This document shows positions 15,717-24,450 of a stretch of 52,595 nucleotides of DNA, piece by piece (the stretch's first letter is position 1; every line of letters starts with the position of its first letter). The stretch spans positions 1 to 52,595 of the forward strand of contig NZ_JACHIP010000017.1 of assembly GCF_014203275.1 (NCBI RefSeq), given 5' to 3'. The notes under the pieces are model-generated. The model worked only from the letters and a program-made list of their open reading frames with translations. It ran no database searches and had not been told where the DNA came from. Origin of the DNA: Granulicella aggregans (GTDB taxonomy: Bacteria; Acidobacteriota; Terriglobia; Terriglobales; Acidobacteriaceae). The translations under genes were made by a program, and so were the position numbers.

Positions 15717-16531
15717 GGTTCTGTCGCATTAAGGCGAGTTGCGATTCTGAGTGCTTACGGGGAGGCTTGAGAGCGATGAGGCAGAGGTTGAATCCAGAGG
15801 TGGCGAAGGTCCTGAAGCGCTTGCACTATCCTGTGGATGTGATTCTGCTTTGTGTTCGCTGGTATAGCGCTTATCCGTTGAGCCTTTGGCACTTGGAGGA
15901 GATGATGGCCGAGCGCGGGATCTTTGTCGACCACTCGACCGTACACCGCTGGGCGATCAAATTGTTGCCAGTCTTGGAGAAGGCGTTCCGGCGCTCCAAG
16001 CGCAAAGTTGGCAGGAGTTGGCGAATGGACGAGACATACATCAGGGTCCGGGGCGAGTGGAAGTATCTGTACCGTGCTGTCGATAAGGCAGGCGACACCG
16101 TCGATTTCCTGCTGCGAGCGCATCGCGACAAGGCCGCAGCACGCCGATTCTTCGAACAGGCGGTTGAGCGAAACGGATCCCCGGAGAAAGTGACCATCGA
16201 TAAGAGCGGCTCGAATGTTGCGGCTTTGGAAGCCTTGAACGTCGGGCGAAGGAAGCCGATCGTCGTGCGTCAGGTCAAGTACCTGAACAACATCGTTGAG
16301 CAAGACCACCGTGCTATCAAACGTCGAACGAAACCAATGCTGGGCTTCAGAATTTTCGCTGCGCCCGCATCCTTCTCTCCGGCATCGAACTCACGCACAT
16401 GATCAGGAAGGGCCAAATGAAAGATGCTGGAAGGGGACAAACCCCTGCACAGCAGTTCTACTCCTTGGCAGCATGAGGAGACCGACCATAGTGACCTTTG
16501 AGCGTTCAAGCTTCCTTATCGCGACAGAACC
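15717..16531 (+). mobile_element. IS6-family insertion sequence, 815 bp
   Basis: Terminal repeats GGTTCTGTCGCATTAAGG (left) and GGTTCTGTCGCGATAAGG (right, inverted) differ at two positions and enclose one transposase frame. The length fits the family norm of about 800 bp. Flanking octamers (GTCCTGCT left, TACTTCAC right) do not match, so there is no target duplication. This points to a deletion or recombination next to the element after insertion. The left end cuts the GNAT gene. The right tip contributes the last base of the stop codon of the AT-hook gene at 16531-16965. Confidence 0.88.
15776..16476 (+). pseudogene. IS6-family DDE transposase, frameshifted near its C-terminus
   Basis: The protein carries the N-terminal DNA-binding region (YPVDVILLCVRWYSAYPLSLWHLEEMMAERGIFVDHSTV) and a DDE catalytic core: D in RMDETYIR, D in TIDKSGSN, E in NNIVEQDHRAIKRR. 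After MLGF the frame goes wrong at about 16350. One base is missing, and the next frame restores NFRCARILLSGIELTHMIRKGQ, the family ending, to a TGA at 16474-16476. The enzyme is probably inactive unless frameshifting rescues it. The ATG at 15776 follows GGAGG by 10 bases. Confidence 0.88.
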
Positions 16532-16965
16532 TACTTCACGGGAGACGAGTTTCTACGCTTCTTTCGTTGGTGCGACAGACTCACGGCAGGCGCACGCTTG
16601 GCGACGACGGTCTTCTTAGCCGGCGTAACGGTGTTCTTGCTCTGCTTCACCGCGGTCTTCTTTGCAGCGGGCTTTGCGACGTTGGTGCTCTTCTTGAGCG
16701 CTGCCCAACGGGCCTTTTGTGCTGCGGCAATCCTCGCTTTGCCTTCAGCGCTCATGGTGGCTCTTACTTTCTTTGCCGGGTTTGCAGCAATGCTGTCAAG
16801 CTTCTTCGCGCCTGATCCTTTAGGCCGGCCACGTCGCTTCCCGCTTGGCTTTGTTGTCGCGGTGATGGCTGGATCAGCTACAGGGGCATCAGAGAGCAGG
16901 GCTCGAGCCTGTTGCAGTTGCGTGATCTGTTTATCGATGGCTTTTAATATCTCGTGTGTGTTCAT
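16531..16965 (-). CDS. Basic AT-hook protein, paralog of 14923-15261
   Basis: A 144-aa Lys/Ala-rich protein with the same three parts as the gene at 14923-15261: helix MNTHEILKAIDKQITQLQQA, AT-hook KRRGRPKGSGAKK at about 43-55, and MSAEGKARIAAAQKARWAALKK at about 70-91. An H1-like tail of AKKT/PAKK repeats follows. It is likely a DNA-binding, nucleoid-type protein (inference). TGAGGTGAA precedes the ATG. The last base of its TAG stop is the tip of the IS6 element, so the native 3' end was lost or just touched by the insertion. Confidence 0.72.
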   Translation of the reverse strand: MNTHEILKAIDKQITQLQQARALLSDAPVADPAITATTKPSGKRRGRPKGSGAKKLDSIAANPAKKVRATMSAEGKARIAAAQKARWAALKKSTNVAKPAAKKTAVKQSKNTVTPAKKTVVAKRAPAVSLSHQRKKRRNSSPVK

Positions 16966-16992
16966 TTCACCTCACCATAAGACTAACCGCAG

Positions 16993-17002
16993 AGCATACC
17001 TG
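16993..17002 (-). promoter_or_regulatory. Shared element CAGGTATGCT upstream of AT-hook gene 2
   Basis: This is the same 10-mer as at 15276-15285, here 27 bases before the ATG at 16965. It is a candidate -10 region or common regulator site for the two paralogs. Confidence 0.3.
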
Positions 17003-17153
17003 GGAGTGAATGACTTCAGCGGATCGTGTCGGATATGGTTTTGCAATCTACCCGCGCTGGCCAATGCAGAGTGAACGATTCATAGAATAAGTCGTAAAGA
17101 ATCGGGGATGGAAATGGGCGAAGCCATCTGGGTCCGCCCACACATGGGCAACG

Positions 17154-17306
17154 ACTACGTATGTTCGCATGATGGACGATCTCAAGCGAGGTCCGGATGA
17201 AAATCCGACAGTGGGAATTATCATCCTGTGCGCACTGAAGGACGCTTCGGTTGTCCGGTACTCTGTCCTCCATGGGAACGAACACATTTTCGCCAGCCGC
17301 TACAGA
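17154..17306 (+). pseudogene. YhcG/DUF1016 (PDDEXK nuclease) C-terminal remnant
   Basis: In one frame the DNA reads DLKRGPDENPTVGIIILCALK, DASVVRYSV and NEHIFASRYR. These are consecutive signature blocks of the C-terminal nuclease-like domain of YhcG/DUF1016 proteins (family form: DENPTIGIILC..., VVRY.L, NEQIFASRY). Both the N-terminal part and the last few dozen residues are absent. At about 17300 the sequence passes without a gap into a cupin remnant in another frame. Confidence 0.6.
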
Positions 17307-17460
17307 TGTTGTGTGGTTTCCACCCAATGAGAAGCATTGGCATGGCGCCGCTCCCACCACAGCCATGACCCACATCGCCATCCAGGAGCGAACGGACGGC
17401 GGGATGGTTGATTGGATGGAGCATGTGACCGAAGAGGAATACAGCCGCCAGCGCCAAGGA
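17299..17460 (+). pseudogene. Cupin-domain C-terminal remnant
   Basis: The frame reads TDVVWFPPNEKHWHGAAPTTAMTHIAIQE, then VDWMEHVTEEEY. This is the second half of a small cupin of the type often linked with carboxymuconolactone-decarboxylase-like proteins, with the metal-binding H-W-H and the later THIAIQE intact. The first cupin motif is missing upstream, where it is replaced by the DUF1016 remnant. The frame runs on to 17613 without further recognisable sequence. Confidence 0.6.
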
Positions 17461-18018
17461 TTTTCTGATCAAGTCCAACTCTTCTTGCAAAGCGTTATCT
17501 TTACTCGCAGATGCCTGCCCCTGAGTAGGACAAGCCTCTGGCCCTGGCAACGCGCAAAGGCCTTCCTTGAGGTAGGCCAAGGCTTTAGCCTAGGCGACAA
17601 AACCGGGCCATAGACGGCAGCCGAACTGGACGCAGAGCATTGGACTGGTAAACGCCCCGCGCAACCGTCCGATCGAGATCATACGAACACAACTGGACCA
17701 GGGCCGGCGAGACCTTGCCGCCGGCTCCGAAAACTCTTGCTTCGAGGCGTATCCTCCACAGTAAGCTACGTTTACCAAGGCACCTAGCATTACGTTGATT
17801 CTCGCGCCAATCAAGGCGATACCGTACATTACCTTGACTTCCAGCATCGCTAAAGCGCCATCTATCCCTAGCAGCCGTCCTGCGTATAGCATCCTAAGAT
17901 CTATCCGGGATGGGCGCAAATCGCACTTTCTTGCCGAGGAAGCGCCTTGCGTAAGGCTGACGTGCGCCAGCAGTCGGCGTTTACTTTGAGAGTCTCATCC
18001 CTGGAGCCATCCGAGCAA
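17461..18018. other. Intergenic stretch, probable decayed DNA
   Basis: No confident gene is visible. On the minus strand around 17750-17900 a frame reads DLRMLYAGRLLGIDGALAM, faintly like the C-terminal membrane region of an ADOP permease. Another frame gives a coding-like stretch near 17640-17740. Neither is long or consistent enough to name. The promoter of the following GH28-like gene should lie near the right end. Confidence 0.3.
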
Positions 18019-20103
18019 ATGTCCCATCTTTCCTCTTCGATCTTCCGTCTCATGTTAGCGATATGGATTTCAACTTCTGCGTTCAGTCAATCCCTCCACG
18101 CGAGTCGCGTCCCCGCTCAACTGAAAATGTACCCAGTTGCGAGTGAGGTCAGCTCTTCGCACTTTCTCGTCAGCCTGAACGGACGAAGCACGGATGTGCT
18201 TCATGCAGCGACGGGATATTATCTTCTGAACTTCGACACTGCCGGACCCGTTCATGTCTCGGTCACTGCGGAGGATCAGCATTTCTGGGACAGAGGTGTC
18301 GAGATCCAGCCGATGCGTCTTGGCATCCGTCCGGTTCGCCACGGAGCCACGATCAGTTTCACGATGGCCGGCCCATCGAAGCTGACGATCGCCCGTCCTG
18401 GCGACCACTTTGCCGACGCTGAGATTCTCTTCCTCTTCGCCAATCCCATCGACCAGTCTGGCATCACCCCGGCAACGCCGCACGTCCGCTACTATGCGTC
18501 CGGGGTCCATCATGAGAACATCGACGCCAGCTCCGGCGACACGATCTATCTCGCAGGGGGCGCGGTTATTTTTGGATCGCTCAATATCTGGCAGGTCGAA
18601 AACGTGCATGTTCTAGGCACCGGCACCATCATCTACGACGGCCCGCAGAATCCATACTCAGATACGGGCTGGATCCACAAAAAAAATTGGCATTGCATCG
18701 TGATGGATGAAGCGCGCAACATCGAGCTCGATGGGATTACCTGCATCACGCGCAGCCGAAGCTGGCAGATCCAGATGAAAGACTCACGGCACATCGGCAT
18801 CTATAACGTCAAAGCCATCGGCGGCAATCCGAACGATGCCAACCAAGATGGCATCGACTGGCTCGGCGGCGGCGACACAAACATCAGCAACAGCTTCTTT
18901 CGCGCTTCGGATGACGTCTTTGCCCTGCAAGGCAACTGGGACGGCTATGACCTTGCGCTCATGCGCATTCCCGGACACGATGTCACCAACATCACCATCG
19001 AAGATACGATTGCTTCCACGAGCATCTCGAACACCATCCGAGTGGCGTGGCCGCAGAAGACCTTCAACAGCGCCCACGTTCACATGAGCAACATGGACGT
19101 TATCCACACCGGCTTCGGCGGTTGCAAGGTGCCGTTCGCGTTCTTCGAGCTATGGGCCGATCCCGAGGGCAAGGGCTCGCACACCGACTATCGCTTCAGC
19201 GACGTGCGTCTGGAAGACTGGTATGCGCTGTTTAACATCGACCAGCCCAATCCCAGCGTCCGCGATATTGCTTTCAAAGACATCTGGGCGATGGACAGTC
19301 CGGCGATGGTCGCTCCCATCTTGAAGGGCGATGTATCCGGGATAACACTGACCGGTTCGACCGAACAAGGCTATGAAGGCGCGGCGACCGCCGTTGCGGA
19401 AGGAACTGCCAGGCCGGTGGTTGAGGCGGCGACGATCAAGGCTCACTTCTCCTACACCGCGGGCCTGCTGAAGCCAAAGCGACCGGTCGCCTTTACGGCA
19501 GATGATCCGGCGCAGGAAGGGCGCCGATTCGAGTGGCTCTTCGGCGATGGCACTCGGGTTGAGGGCCGCACCATTCGTCACATCTTTCCGGATGCCGAAG
19601 GAACGCTGCTTGATGGATCGGGCCGCTTTCGCGTCCTCTTGCATGTGGTCGACAATGCAGGATCGCACATGCAGCAGGGATGGAGTAGCCAGCAGGTCGT
19701 AATCGCCCAGGCTCGCCCCTCGCCGGCCGCTGCTACGCCTCCCACCTCACCATCTGGAGCAGAAGTCTTCGACCGCATCCTGCATGTGCCCGCCGACGGC
19801 GGTTACACCTTCACTCTGCTGACCAGCCTGGAGTCGAGGATGAGCCTCGATGGCCAGACCCTGCACTCATCCAGGGCGCGTCCGCAGGTATGCGGCGCGG
19901 AAGGCGACTCTGTTCAGCCGATGCGAATCAGCGCCGTACTGAGTGCGGGGGATCACCACATTCGCATCGAGCGCAAGCGCGGCCTCGAGAATGCGCAGAC
20001 GCCTCCCGGCCCTGTCTCTGAGCAGCCTCTTCTACTATGGGAAGGCCCTGGCATCGACCGGCAATCGATACCACGGAGCTTCTACTCGACGTGGACACCA
20101 TGA
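18019..20103 (+). CDS. Secreted GH28-like right-handed beta-helix glycosidase with PKD-type domain
   Basis: About 694 aa from the ATG at 18019, which begins a clear signal peptide (MSHLSSSIFRLMLAIWISTSAFSQ); GGAG lies 12 bases upstream. A beta-sandwich-like N-terminal part precedes the helix, which has GDTIYLAGGAVIFGS, VLGTGTIIYDG, and the catalytic-type block DANQDGIDWLGGGDTNISNSFFRASDDVFAL. This matches the Asp arrangement N-x-D...DD of GH28 polygalacturonase-like enzymes. A PKD-like domain follows (about 485-575; FEWLFGDGTRVEGRTIRHIF), then a C-terminal sandwich ending at a TGA. The substrate is probably a plant or microbial polysaccharide. A decayed GH2 piece starts immediately after the stop. 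Confidence 0.8.
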   Translation: MSHLSSSIFRLMLAIWISTSAFSQSLHASRVPAQLKMYPVASEVSSSHFLVSLNGRSTDVLHAATGYYLLNFDTAGPVHVSVTAEDQHFWDRGVEIQPMRLGIRPVRHGATISFTMAGPSKLTIARPGDHFADAEILFLFANPIDQSGITPATPHVRYYASGVHHENIDASSGDTIYLAGGAVIFGSLNIWQVENVHVLGTGTIIYDGPQNPYSDTGWIHKKNWHCIVMDEARNIELDGITCITRSRSWQIQMKDSRHIGIYNVKAIGGNPNDANQDGIDWLGGGDTNISNSFFRASDDVFALQGNWDGYDLALMRIPGHDVTNITIEDTIASTSISNTIRVAWPQKTFNSAHVHMSNMDVIHTGFGGCKVPFAFFELWADPEGKGSHTDYRFSDVRLEDWYALFNIDQPNPSVRDIAFKDIWAMDSPAMVAPILKGDVSGITLTGSTEQGYEGAATAVAEGTARPVVEAATIKAHFSYTAGLLKPKRPVAFTADDPAQEGRRFEWLFGDGTRVEGRTIRHIFPDAEGTLLDGSGRFRVLLHVVDNAGSHMQQGWSSQQVVIAQARPSPAAATPPTSPSGAEVFDRILHVPADGGYTFTLLTSLESRMSLDGQTLHSSRARPQVCGAEGDSVQPMRISAVLSAGDHHIRIERKRGLENAQTPPGPVSEQPLLLWEGPGIDRQSIPRSFYSTWTP

Positions 20104-21292
20104 TTCGCGGCTTGGCTCAATGCCGGACTCGATAGGTTGATCAACGAACTCGATGGTACCCGGTACTACTCCGCCGACTCGAACAAGATCAACCTCCACG
20201 ATAGCGGCCCCTACAAGTATCAGGAGCCGGAGGATTATTTCACCACGCTCTCCCTCGGATTTGCGGTGGAAGTCGGCCTCCCCTCGCCGCCCACTCTCGA
20301 AGCCGTGCAGGCTTTCCTGCCCAGGGGGAAGACCAATGGCCCATCTCCGACGACTGGGCTTACCATGACTGGCACCAGGGTGGAAATGGCGCGACCGAGC
20401 CGTTTATTCAGACCATGACCCAGGAGTTCGGGCCGCCCACCAGCCTGGCCGACTTCGATCGCAAGGCGCAGATGCTGAACTACGAGGGACACCGCGCTGT
20501 GTACGAGGGCTTCAACGCGCACCTCTGGAAACCGAACATCGGTCGGATGTTGTGGATGACGCAACCCGCATGGCCAAGTACCCAGTGGCAGATCTTCAGT
20601 CACGACTACGATACTCACGGCTCCTTCTATGGAGTGAAGAAGGCTTCGGAGCCGATCCACGTTCAGATGAATCTTCCAGCGCATGACATCGCGATCATCA
20701 ACAACACGCAGGCGCCGCTCACGCGGCGCTCTGTGGTCTATTTTTGCTCCGGCGCTCTCACTCGTCTCTTCGACACAATGAGCAAGCCACTTATCGAGAA
20801 GACGATCACCGTAACCGCCGCCGCAAACGCCGAGACGCCCGCGCTCTCACTGGACCTTCAGGCCGCTTTCGAGTCCGTGGGTACGATCCTTGTGAAGCTT
20901 GAACTGAACGACAGCGCCGGCAAACTCCTCTCCGATAACTTCTATTGGCTTGTGGCGAGCAAGTCCGATTACCGGCGCATGAACGAGATGCCATCTGCGA
21001 CGCTCACCACGACGGCGAAGGTCTCCGGAGTTCACGGAGGCGAGACTCATGCGACGATTCTTCTCAAGAACTCTGGAACTGGTGCCGCCGTCGCAACTAA
21101 GCTCACGCTTAAGAACGTGTCAACCGGATTGCGCATTCTGCCCGCCTACTACAGTGACAACTACGTTTCGCTGCTTCCTGGCGAAACGAAGGCAATTGAC
21201 GTTGTCTATCCGTCGCCCAGGCAAGCGCTGCGATGGAAGTCGAAGTGCGCGGATGGAACGTGACGTCGGCCTCGATCCCGCTGGTGCCGTAG
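20104..21292 (+). pseudogene. GH2-family glycosidase C-terminal half, multiply frameshifted
   Basis: Right after the TGA at 20101, the same frame reads FAAWLNAGLDRLINELDGTR and YKYQEPEDYFTTLSLGFAVEVG. A one-base shift near 20330, in a G/A run, leads into DQWPISDDWAYHDWHQGGNG, then MLNYEGHRAVYEGFNAHLWKP and GRMLWMTQPAWPSTQWQIFS. These are blocks from the catalytic and C-terminal domains of GH2 exo-glucosaminidase/mannosidase-like enzymes. A second shift near 21220 restores MEVEVRGWNVTSASIPLVP before a TAG at 21290-21292. The N-terminal half, including the sugar-binding domain, is missing. The gene is dead or a remnant of a deletion. Confidence 0.78.
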
Positions 21293-21534
21293 CGCGAGAT
21301 GTACCTCTACTCATCCTTTCGGAGTTTAAAGCGAAGATTCCCTGAACTGCTCTCAAACTCGCGAGCTGTGGCAACGAAGCCGACCGCTTCGAAGTCAATC
21401 GACGCCACCTTCCCCAAGGCTAAGCGACGCGGGCTGAGTGACGCGGTCAAACTTCACTAGTGTTTTTGCATACTCCGTGCGAGTCCATAATCAGCGGAGG
21501 TATACTACCGCCTGTTAAGTACCCGTTATCTCAA

Positions 21535-22953
21535 ATGATTGAGAATATGCCAGCCTTGCCGCACATTTCAGAGAATCTTTCCCCCACTCCAGTCCGCTTG
21601 CGGCCAAGTGACGCCGAAGTTCGCGCCACCCTGCATCTCATCCTGCAAAGTCAACCCTTCCGCACAAGCAGGCAGTGCCAGGATCTCCTGAGGTACATTG
21701 TCAAGCACTCCTTGCACGGCGACGACGCCTCGTTGCGAGAGCGCATCCTCGGCATCGAGGTCTTCGGCCGTGCTTCAGACTACGACACCAGCGAAGATCC
21801 GGTCGTACGGATGCGCGCCGCCGACGTCCGCAAACGGCTCGCCCAGTTCTATCAGGCCATAGAGCCTTCCCTAAAAGGACACCCCAATCTTGAAACCGAA
21901 ATCGTCCGTATCGAACTCAAGCCCGGCTCGTACCGTGTCACCTTCCACTACGAACACCCGGTAAAGGATGACTCCGCTTCCAAACCGATTCTGGTCTCCC
22001 CGCCGGCCGGTGAGTCGGCCTCACAAGACTCGCCAGTTCATGCGGCCATGGCAGCCCTGAAGGCGCCTCAGTTCCTCGATCAGGACGCTTCTTTTCCTTC
22101 AAGACTTGACCGCCCGTCGGCGCCTCGCCGGCCTAAAATCTACGCTGCCATCGCCATAGCAGTAGTCCTGTGTCTTTTGGCTTTCGGTGGCTGGAAGGCC
22201 TGGATGGTCCGCCCCGGCACCTTGCAGCAGAGATTCTGGGCTCCTCTTACCCGCTCCGGCCAGCCTGTGCTTCTTTATGTCGGTTCAAATGCTGTCTACC
22301 GCTTCACTCCCGAGTACCTCGCCCGCTATCGACAGGAACATGGAATCAAGCACAACGGCCCTGAGTTTTTCGTTGATCTTCCTAAAGGGGGCACTCTTCA
22401 AGCGGACGATCTCAAGCCGGTAAAGGACTGTTTCGTAAGCGTGGCGGATCTCGCGGCCGTTACGCAAGTTGTGAGCCTCATGAAGGGTTGGGACAGGCCA
22501 TACAATCTCAGGTCCGCGGCCGACATCACGATCGGAGACATTCGCAACATCCCGGCGGTGCTTGTCGGCGGCTTCAACGATACGTGGGCGCTCGACGCAA
22601 CGAACGATCTGCCATTCTCATTCCAGGATGGCATCAGTATCAGGAGCAGGGCAGACCCCGCCCGCAGTTGGACGAACGGCGGCAGAAACGATTTGCCCGT
22701 GACCGAAGACTTTGCCTTGATCTCACGTCTGCAACATTCGAATACCGGGGGCCCGGTGCTGACTATCGGCGGCATAGGATCTTACGGCACTCAGGCTGCC
22801 GCGGAGTTCGTCACAAGTCCGGATCGTATGAACGACCTTCTCAAGTCCGCGCCCTCTGGATGGGAGGCTAAGAACATGCAGGCCGTCCTCCGCATCAAGG
22901 TAGTGGGCTTCGCTCCGGTTGCCGTCGATGTGGTTGCCACATCCTATTGGTAG
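21535..22953 (+). CDS. Membrane-anchored putative regulator with acidobacterial N-terminal domain
   Basis: About 472 aa from the ATG at 21535; a GTG at 21460 or the ATG at 21547 are alternatives and no start has a good ribosome-binding site. The N-terminal domain (SDAEVRATLHLILQSQPFRTSRQCQDLLRYIVKHSLHG..., then YDTSEDPVVRMRAADVRKRLAQFY) recurs in many Acidobacteria proteins and looks DNA-binding or signalling. One membrane segment lies at about 203-222 (IYAAIAIAVVLCLLAFGGW). The C-terminal domain is presumably periplasmic and reads like a ligand-binding domain (ADITIGDIRNIPAVLVGGFNDTWAL). It sits 4 bases before the cytochrome gene, so the two are one transcript. A role as sensor for the following uptake operon is inferred. 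Confidence 0.65.
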   Translation: MIENMPALPHISENLSPTPVRLRPSDAEVRATLHLILQSQPFRTSRQCQDLLRYIVKHSLHGDDASLRERILGIEVFGRASDYDTSEDPVVRMRAADVRKRLAQFYQAIEPSLKGHPNLETEIVRIELKPGSYRVTFHYEHPVKDDSASKPILVSPPAGESASQDSPVHAAMAALKAPQFLDQDASFPSRLDRPSAPRRPKIYAAIAIAVVLCLLAFGGWKAWMVRPGTLQQRFWAPLTRSGQPVLLYVGSNAVYRFTPEYLARYRQEHGIKHNGPEFFVDLPKGGTLQADDLKPVKDCFVSVADLAAVTQVVSLMKGWDRPYNLRSAADITIGDIRNIPAVLVGGFNDTWALDATNDLPFSFQDGISIRSRADPARSWTNGGRNDLPVTEDFALISRLQHSNTGGPVLTIGGIGSYGTQAAAEFVTSPDRMNDLLKSAPSGWEAKNMQAVLRIKVVGFAPVAVDVVATSYW

Positions 22954-22957
22954 AGGG

Positions 22958-24163
22958 ATGCCGCGAACTCGATTTTGGCTGGCGACGCGTATTTGGCCGG
23001 TGCTTTGCCTTCTTTTTTGCTTTGCAGCGGTGGGAACTGTTACCTTCTGTTACGCCCGTTCGGACCAAAATCGCGCTACCACTCCTGCGACCAGCCTGAC
23101 GACGCAGGAGCGCATTTACGCCTCAGCCTTTTGGCCCACCAAAGGCGATGCCGGTGCGGACGAGTTCGCCGGTGAGGCTGTCTGCGAGAAATGTCATGCA
23201 GGCATCGCGTCTCTCCAGCACCGGACTCCTATGTACCATGCCGCTACCCCAGCTACGCGGCTCGCTCTCAAAGCGCCCTTGAAGTTCCAGGAGAGCACAT
23301 TCTCATACTCGGTAGAGCAAGGCTCAAGTGGATCCATTTACAGCGTCAATTCGAGCTCAACGGCAATTGCCTGGGCCTTCGGGAATGCCGAGACCGGCCA
23401 GACCTACCTGCTCAAGGGAAGCGAAGGCTATACCGAGTCACGTCTTAGTTACTACACCTCCCTAGGTGGTTTGGACGTCACCGTTGGCCATTCCGGGCAG
23501 GTGCCTTCCAGTCCTAAAGCTGCCTTTGGACATGAACTCACCTTCGAAACCGCGCAGCGCTGTTTCGCCTGCCACACGACTGGTTCCACCCTTTCGAATG
23601 TCTTTGTTCCCGAAAAAGCTGTTGCGGGCGTCACTTGTGAGGCCTGCCATGGGCCGGGAGCGGCGCACGTTGCTTCCGCCAAAGCTGCAAAGCGAACCGA
23701 AACCATCGCCGGGATCACCAATCCCGCTTCGATGTCGCCGGCCGATTCTGTCGACTTCTGCGGCTCGTGTCATCGCAGCTTCGCCGATGTCGCTGTCTTC
23801 ATGCCTGCGAACCTCGGTGCAACAGCGGTCCGGTTTCAGCCCTTCCGGTTAGAGAGGAGCCGTTGTTGGGGAAAGACCGGTGACGACCGGATCACATGTA
23901 TCGCCTGCCATGACCCGCACAAGCCCCTGGTCCGAGAGAGTGCTGCCTACGACCGCAATTGTCTTGCCTGTCACAGCCCAGGAAAGTCTGGATCGAATCG
24001 GCAACCCGCATCCTCTTCCACTTCGAGTGCATCCGCACCTTCCTGCAAGGTGGCCACCAGCAACTGCGTCTCCTGTCACATGCCGAAGGTGCAGGTCCCT
24101 CAGACCCACGCCTCCTTCACCGATCACGAGATCAGGATCGTGCGAGCGGGCGCACCCCGGTAA
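22958..24163 (+). CDS. Multihaem c-type cytochrome, seven CxxCH motifs
   Basis: About 401 aa from the ATG at 22958, with AGAGG directly upstream and 4 bases after the regulator stop. An N-terminal hydrophobic segment (WPVLCLLFCFAAVGTVTFCYA) acts as signal or anchor. Seven haem-binding motifs are visible: CEKCH, CFACH, CEACH, CGSCH, CIACH, CLACH and CVSCH, with extra His residues available as distal ligands. This is the cytochrome c554/doubled-CXXCH type seen in periplasmic electron transfer. A Ser/Pro-rich linker precedes the last haem. It is co-transcribed with the regulator and sits just ahead of a TonB receptor operon, a context that does not reveal its redox partner. Confidence 0.88.
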   Translation: MPRTRFWLATRIWPVLCLLFCFAAVGTVTFCYARSDQNRATTPATSLTTQERIYASAFWPTKGDAGADEFAGEAVCEKCHAGIASLQHRTPMYHAATPATRLALKAPLKFQESTFSYSVEQGSSGSIYSVNSSSTAIAWAFGNAETGQTYLLKGSEGYTESRLSYYTSLGGLDVTVGHSGQVPSSPKAAFGHELTFETAQRCFACHTTGSTLSNVFVPEKAVAGVTCEACHGPGAAHVASAKAAKRTETIAGITNPASMSPADSVDFCGSCHRSFADVAVFMPANLGATAVRFQPFRLERSRCWGKTGDDRITCIACHDPHKPLVRESAAYDRNCLACHSPGKSGSNRQPASSSTSSASAPSCKVATSNCVSCHMPKVQVPQTHASFTDHEIRIVRAGAPR

Positions 24164-24175
24164 TTCGATAACGCG

Positions 24176-24198
24176 CGCACAACTCGACGTGCGTTTTT
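24176..24198 (+). terminator. Weak intrinsic terminator after cytochrome gene
   Basis: CGCAC, an 8-base loop, GTGCG, then TTTTT, 13 bases after the cytochrome stop. The stem is short (5 bp), so read-through into the TonB operon is possible. The rest of the 24164-24450 gap has no gene and probably holds the TonB operon promoter. Confidence 0.4.
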
Positions 24199-24450
24199 GC
24201 GGCCTGAGGCTGTCTAAGCCCGCCACAAAAGGATTGCGTCACCGCGTAGCGCAGGGTACCTTACCACGCTCGTATCTACCTCATTTGCATAGGAATAGAG
24301 GTGACTACTGCCTCGCCTACCGTAACGCACCTTGCCACACTCATCCCCGATAAAACTAATGGGTGCCACCATCCGGCTTGCATCTCTCGCGTCACGGAAC
24401 GTTAAGACCTCTGGACGAGCGAGCGGGAATTCTTAGGAGGAAGCTCGTAC

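Noticed and set aside
16598..17074. Hydrophobic 158-codon plus-strand frame
   Set aside because: It is the complement of the Lys/Ala-rich AT-hook gene, which makes a false Phe/Leu/Ala-rich membrane-like protein.
17640..17920. Possible remnant of another ADOP permease C-terminus
   Set aside because: Only a short, weakly similar stretch (LRMLYAGRLLGIDGALAM) was seen and the following frame does not continue the family pattern.
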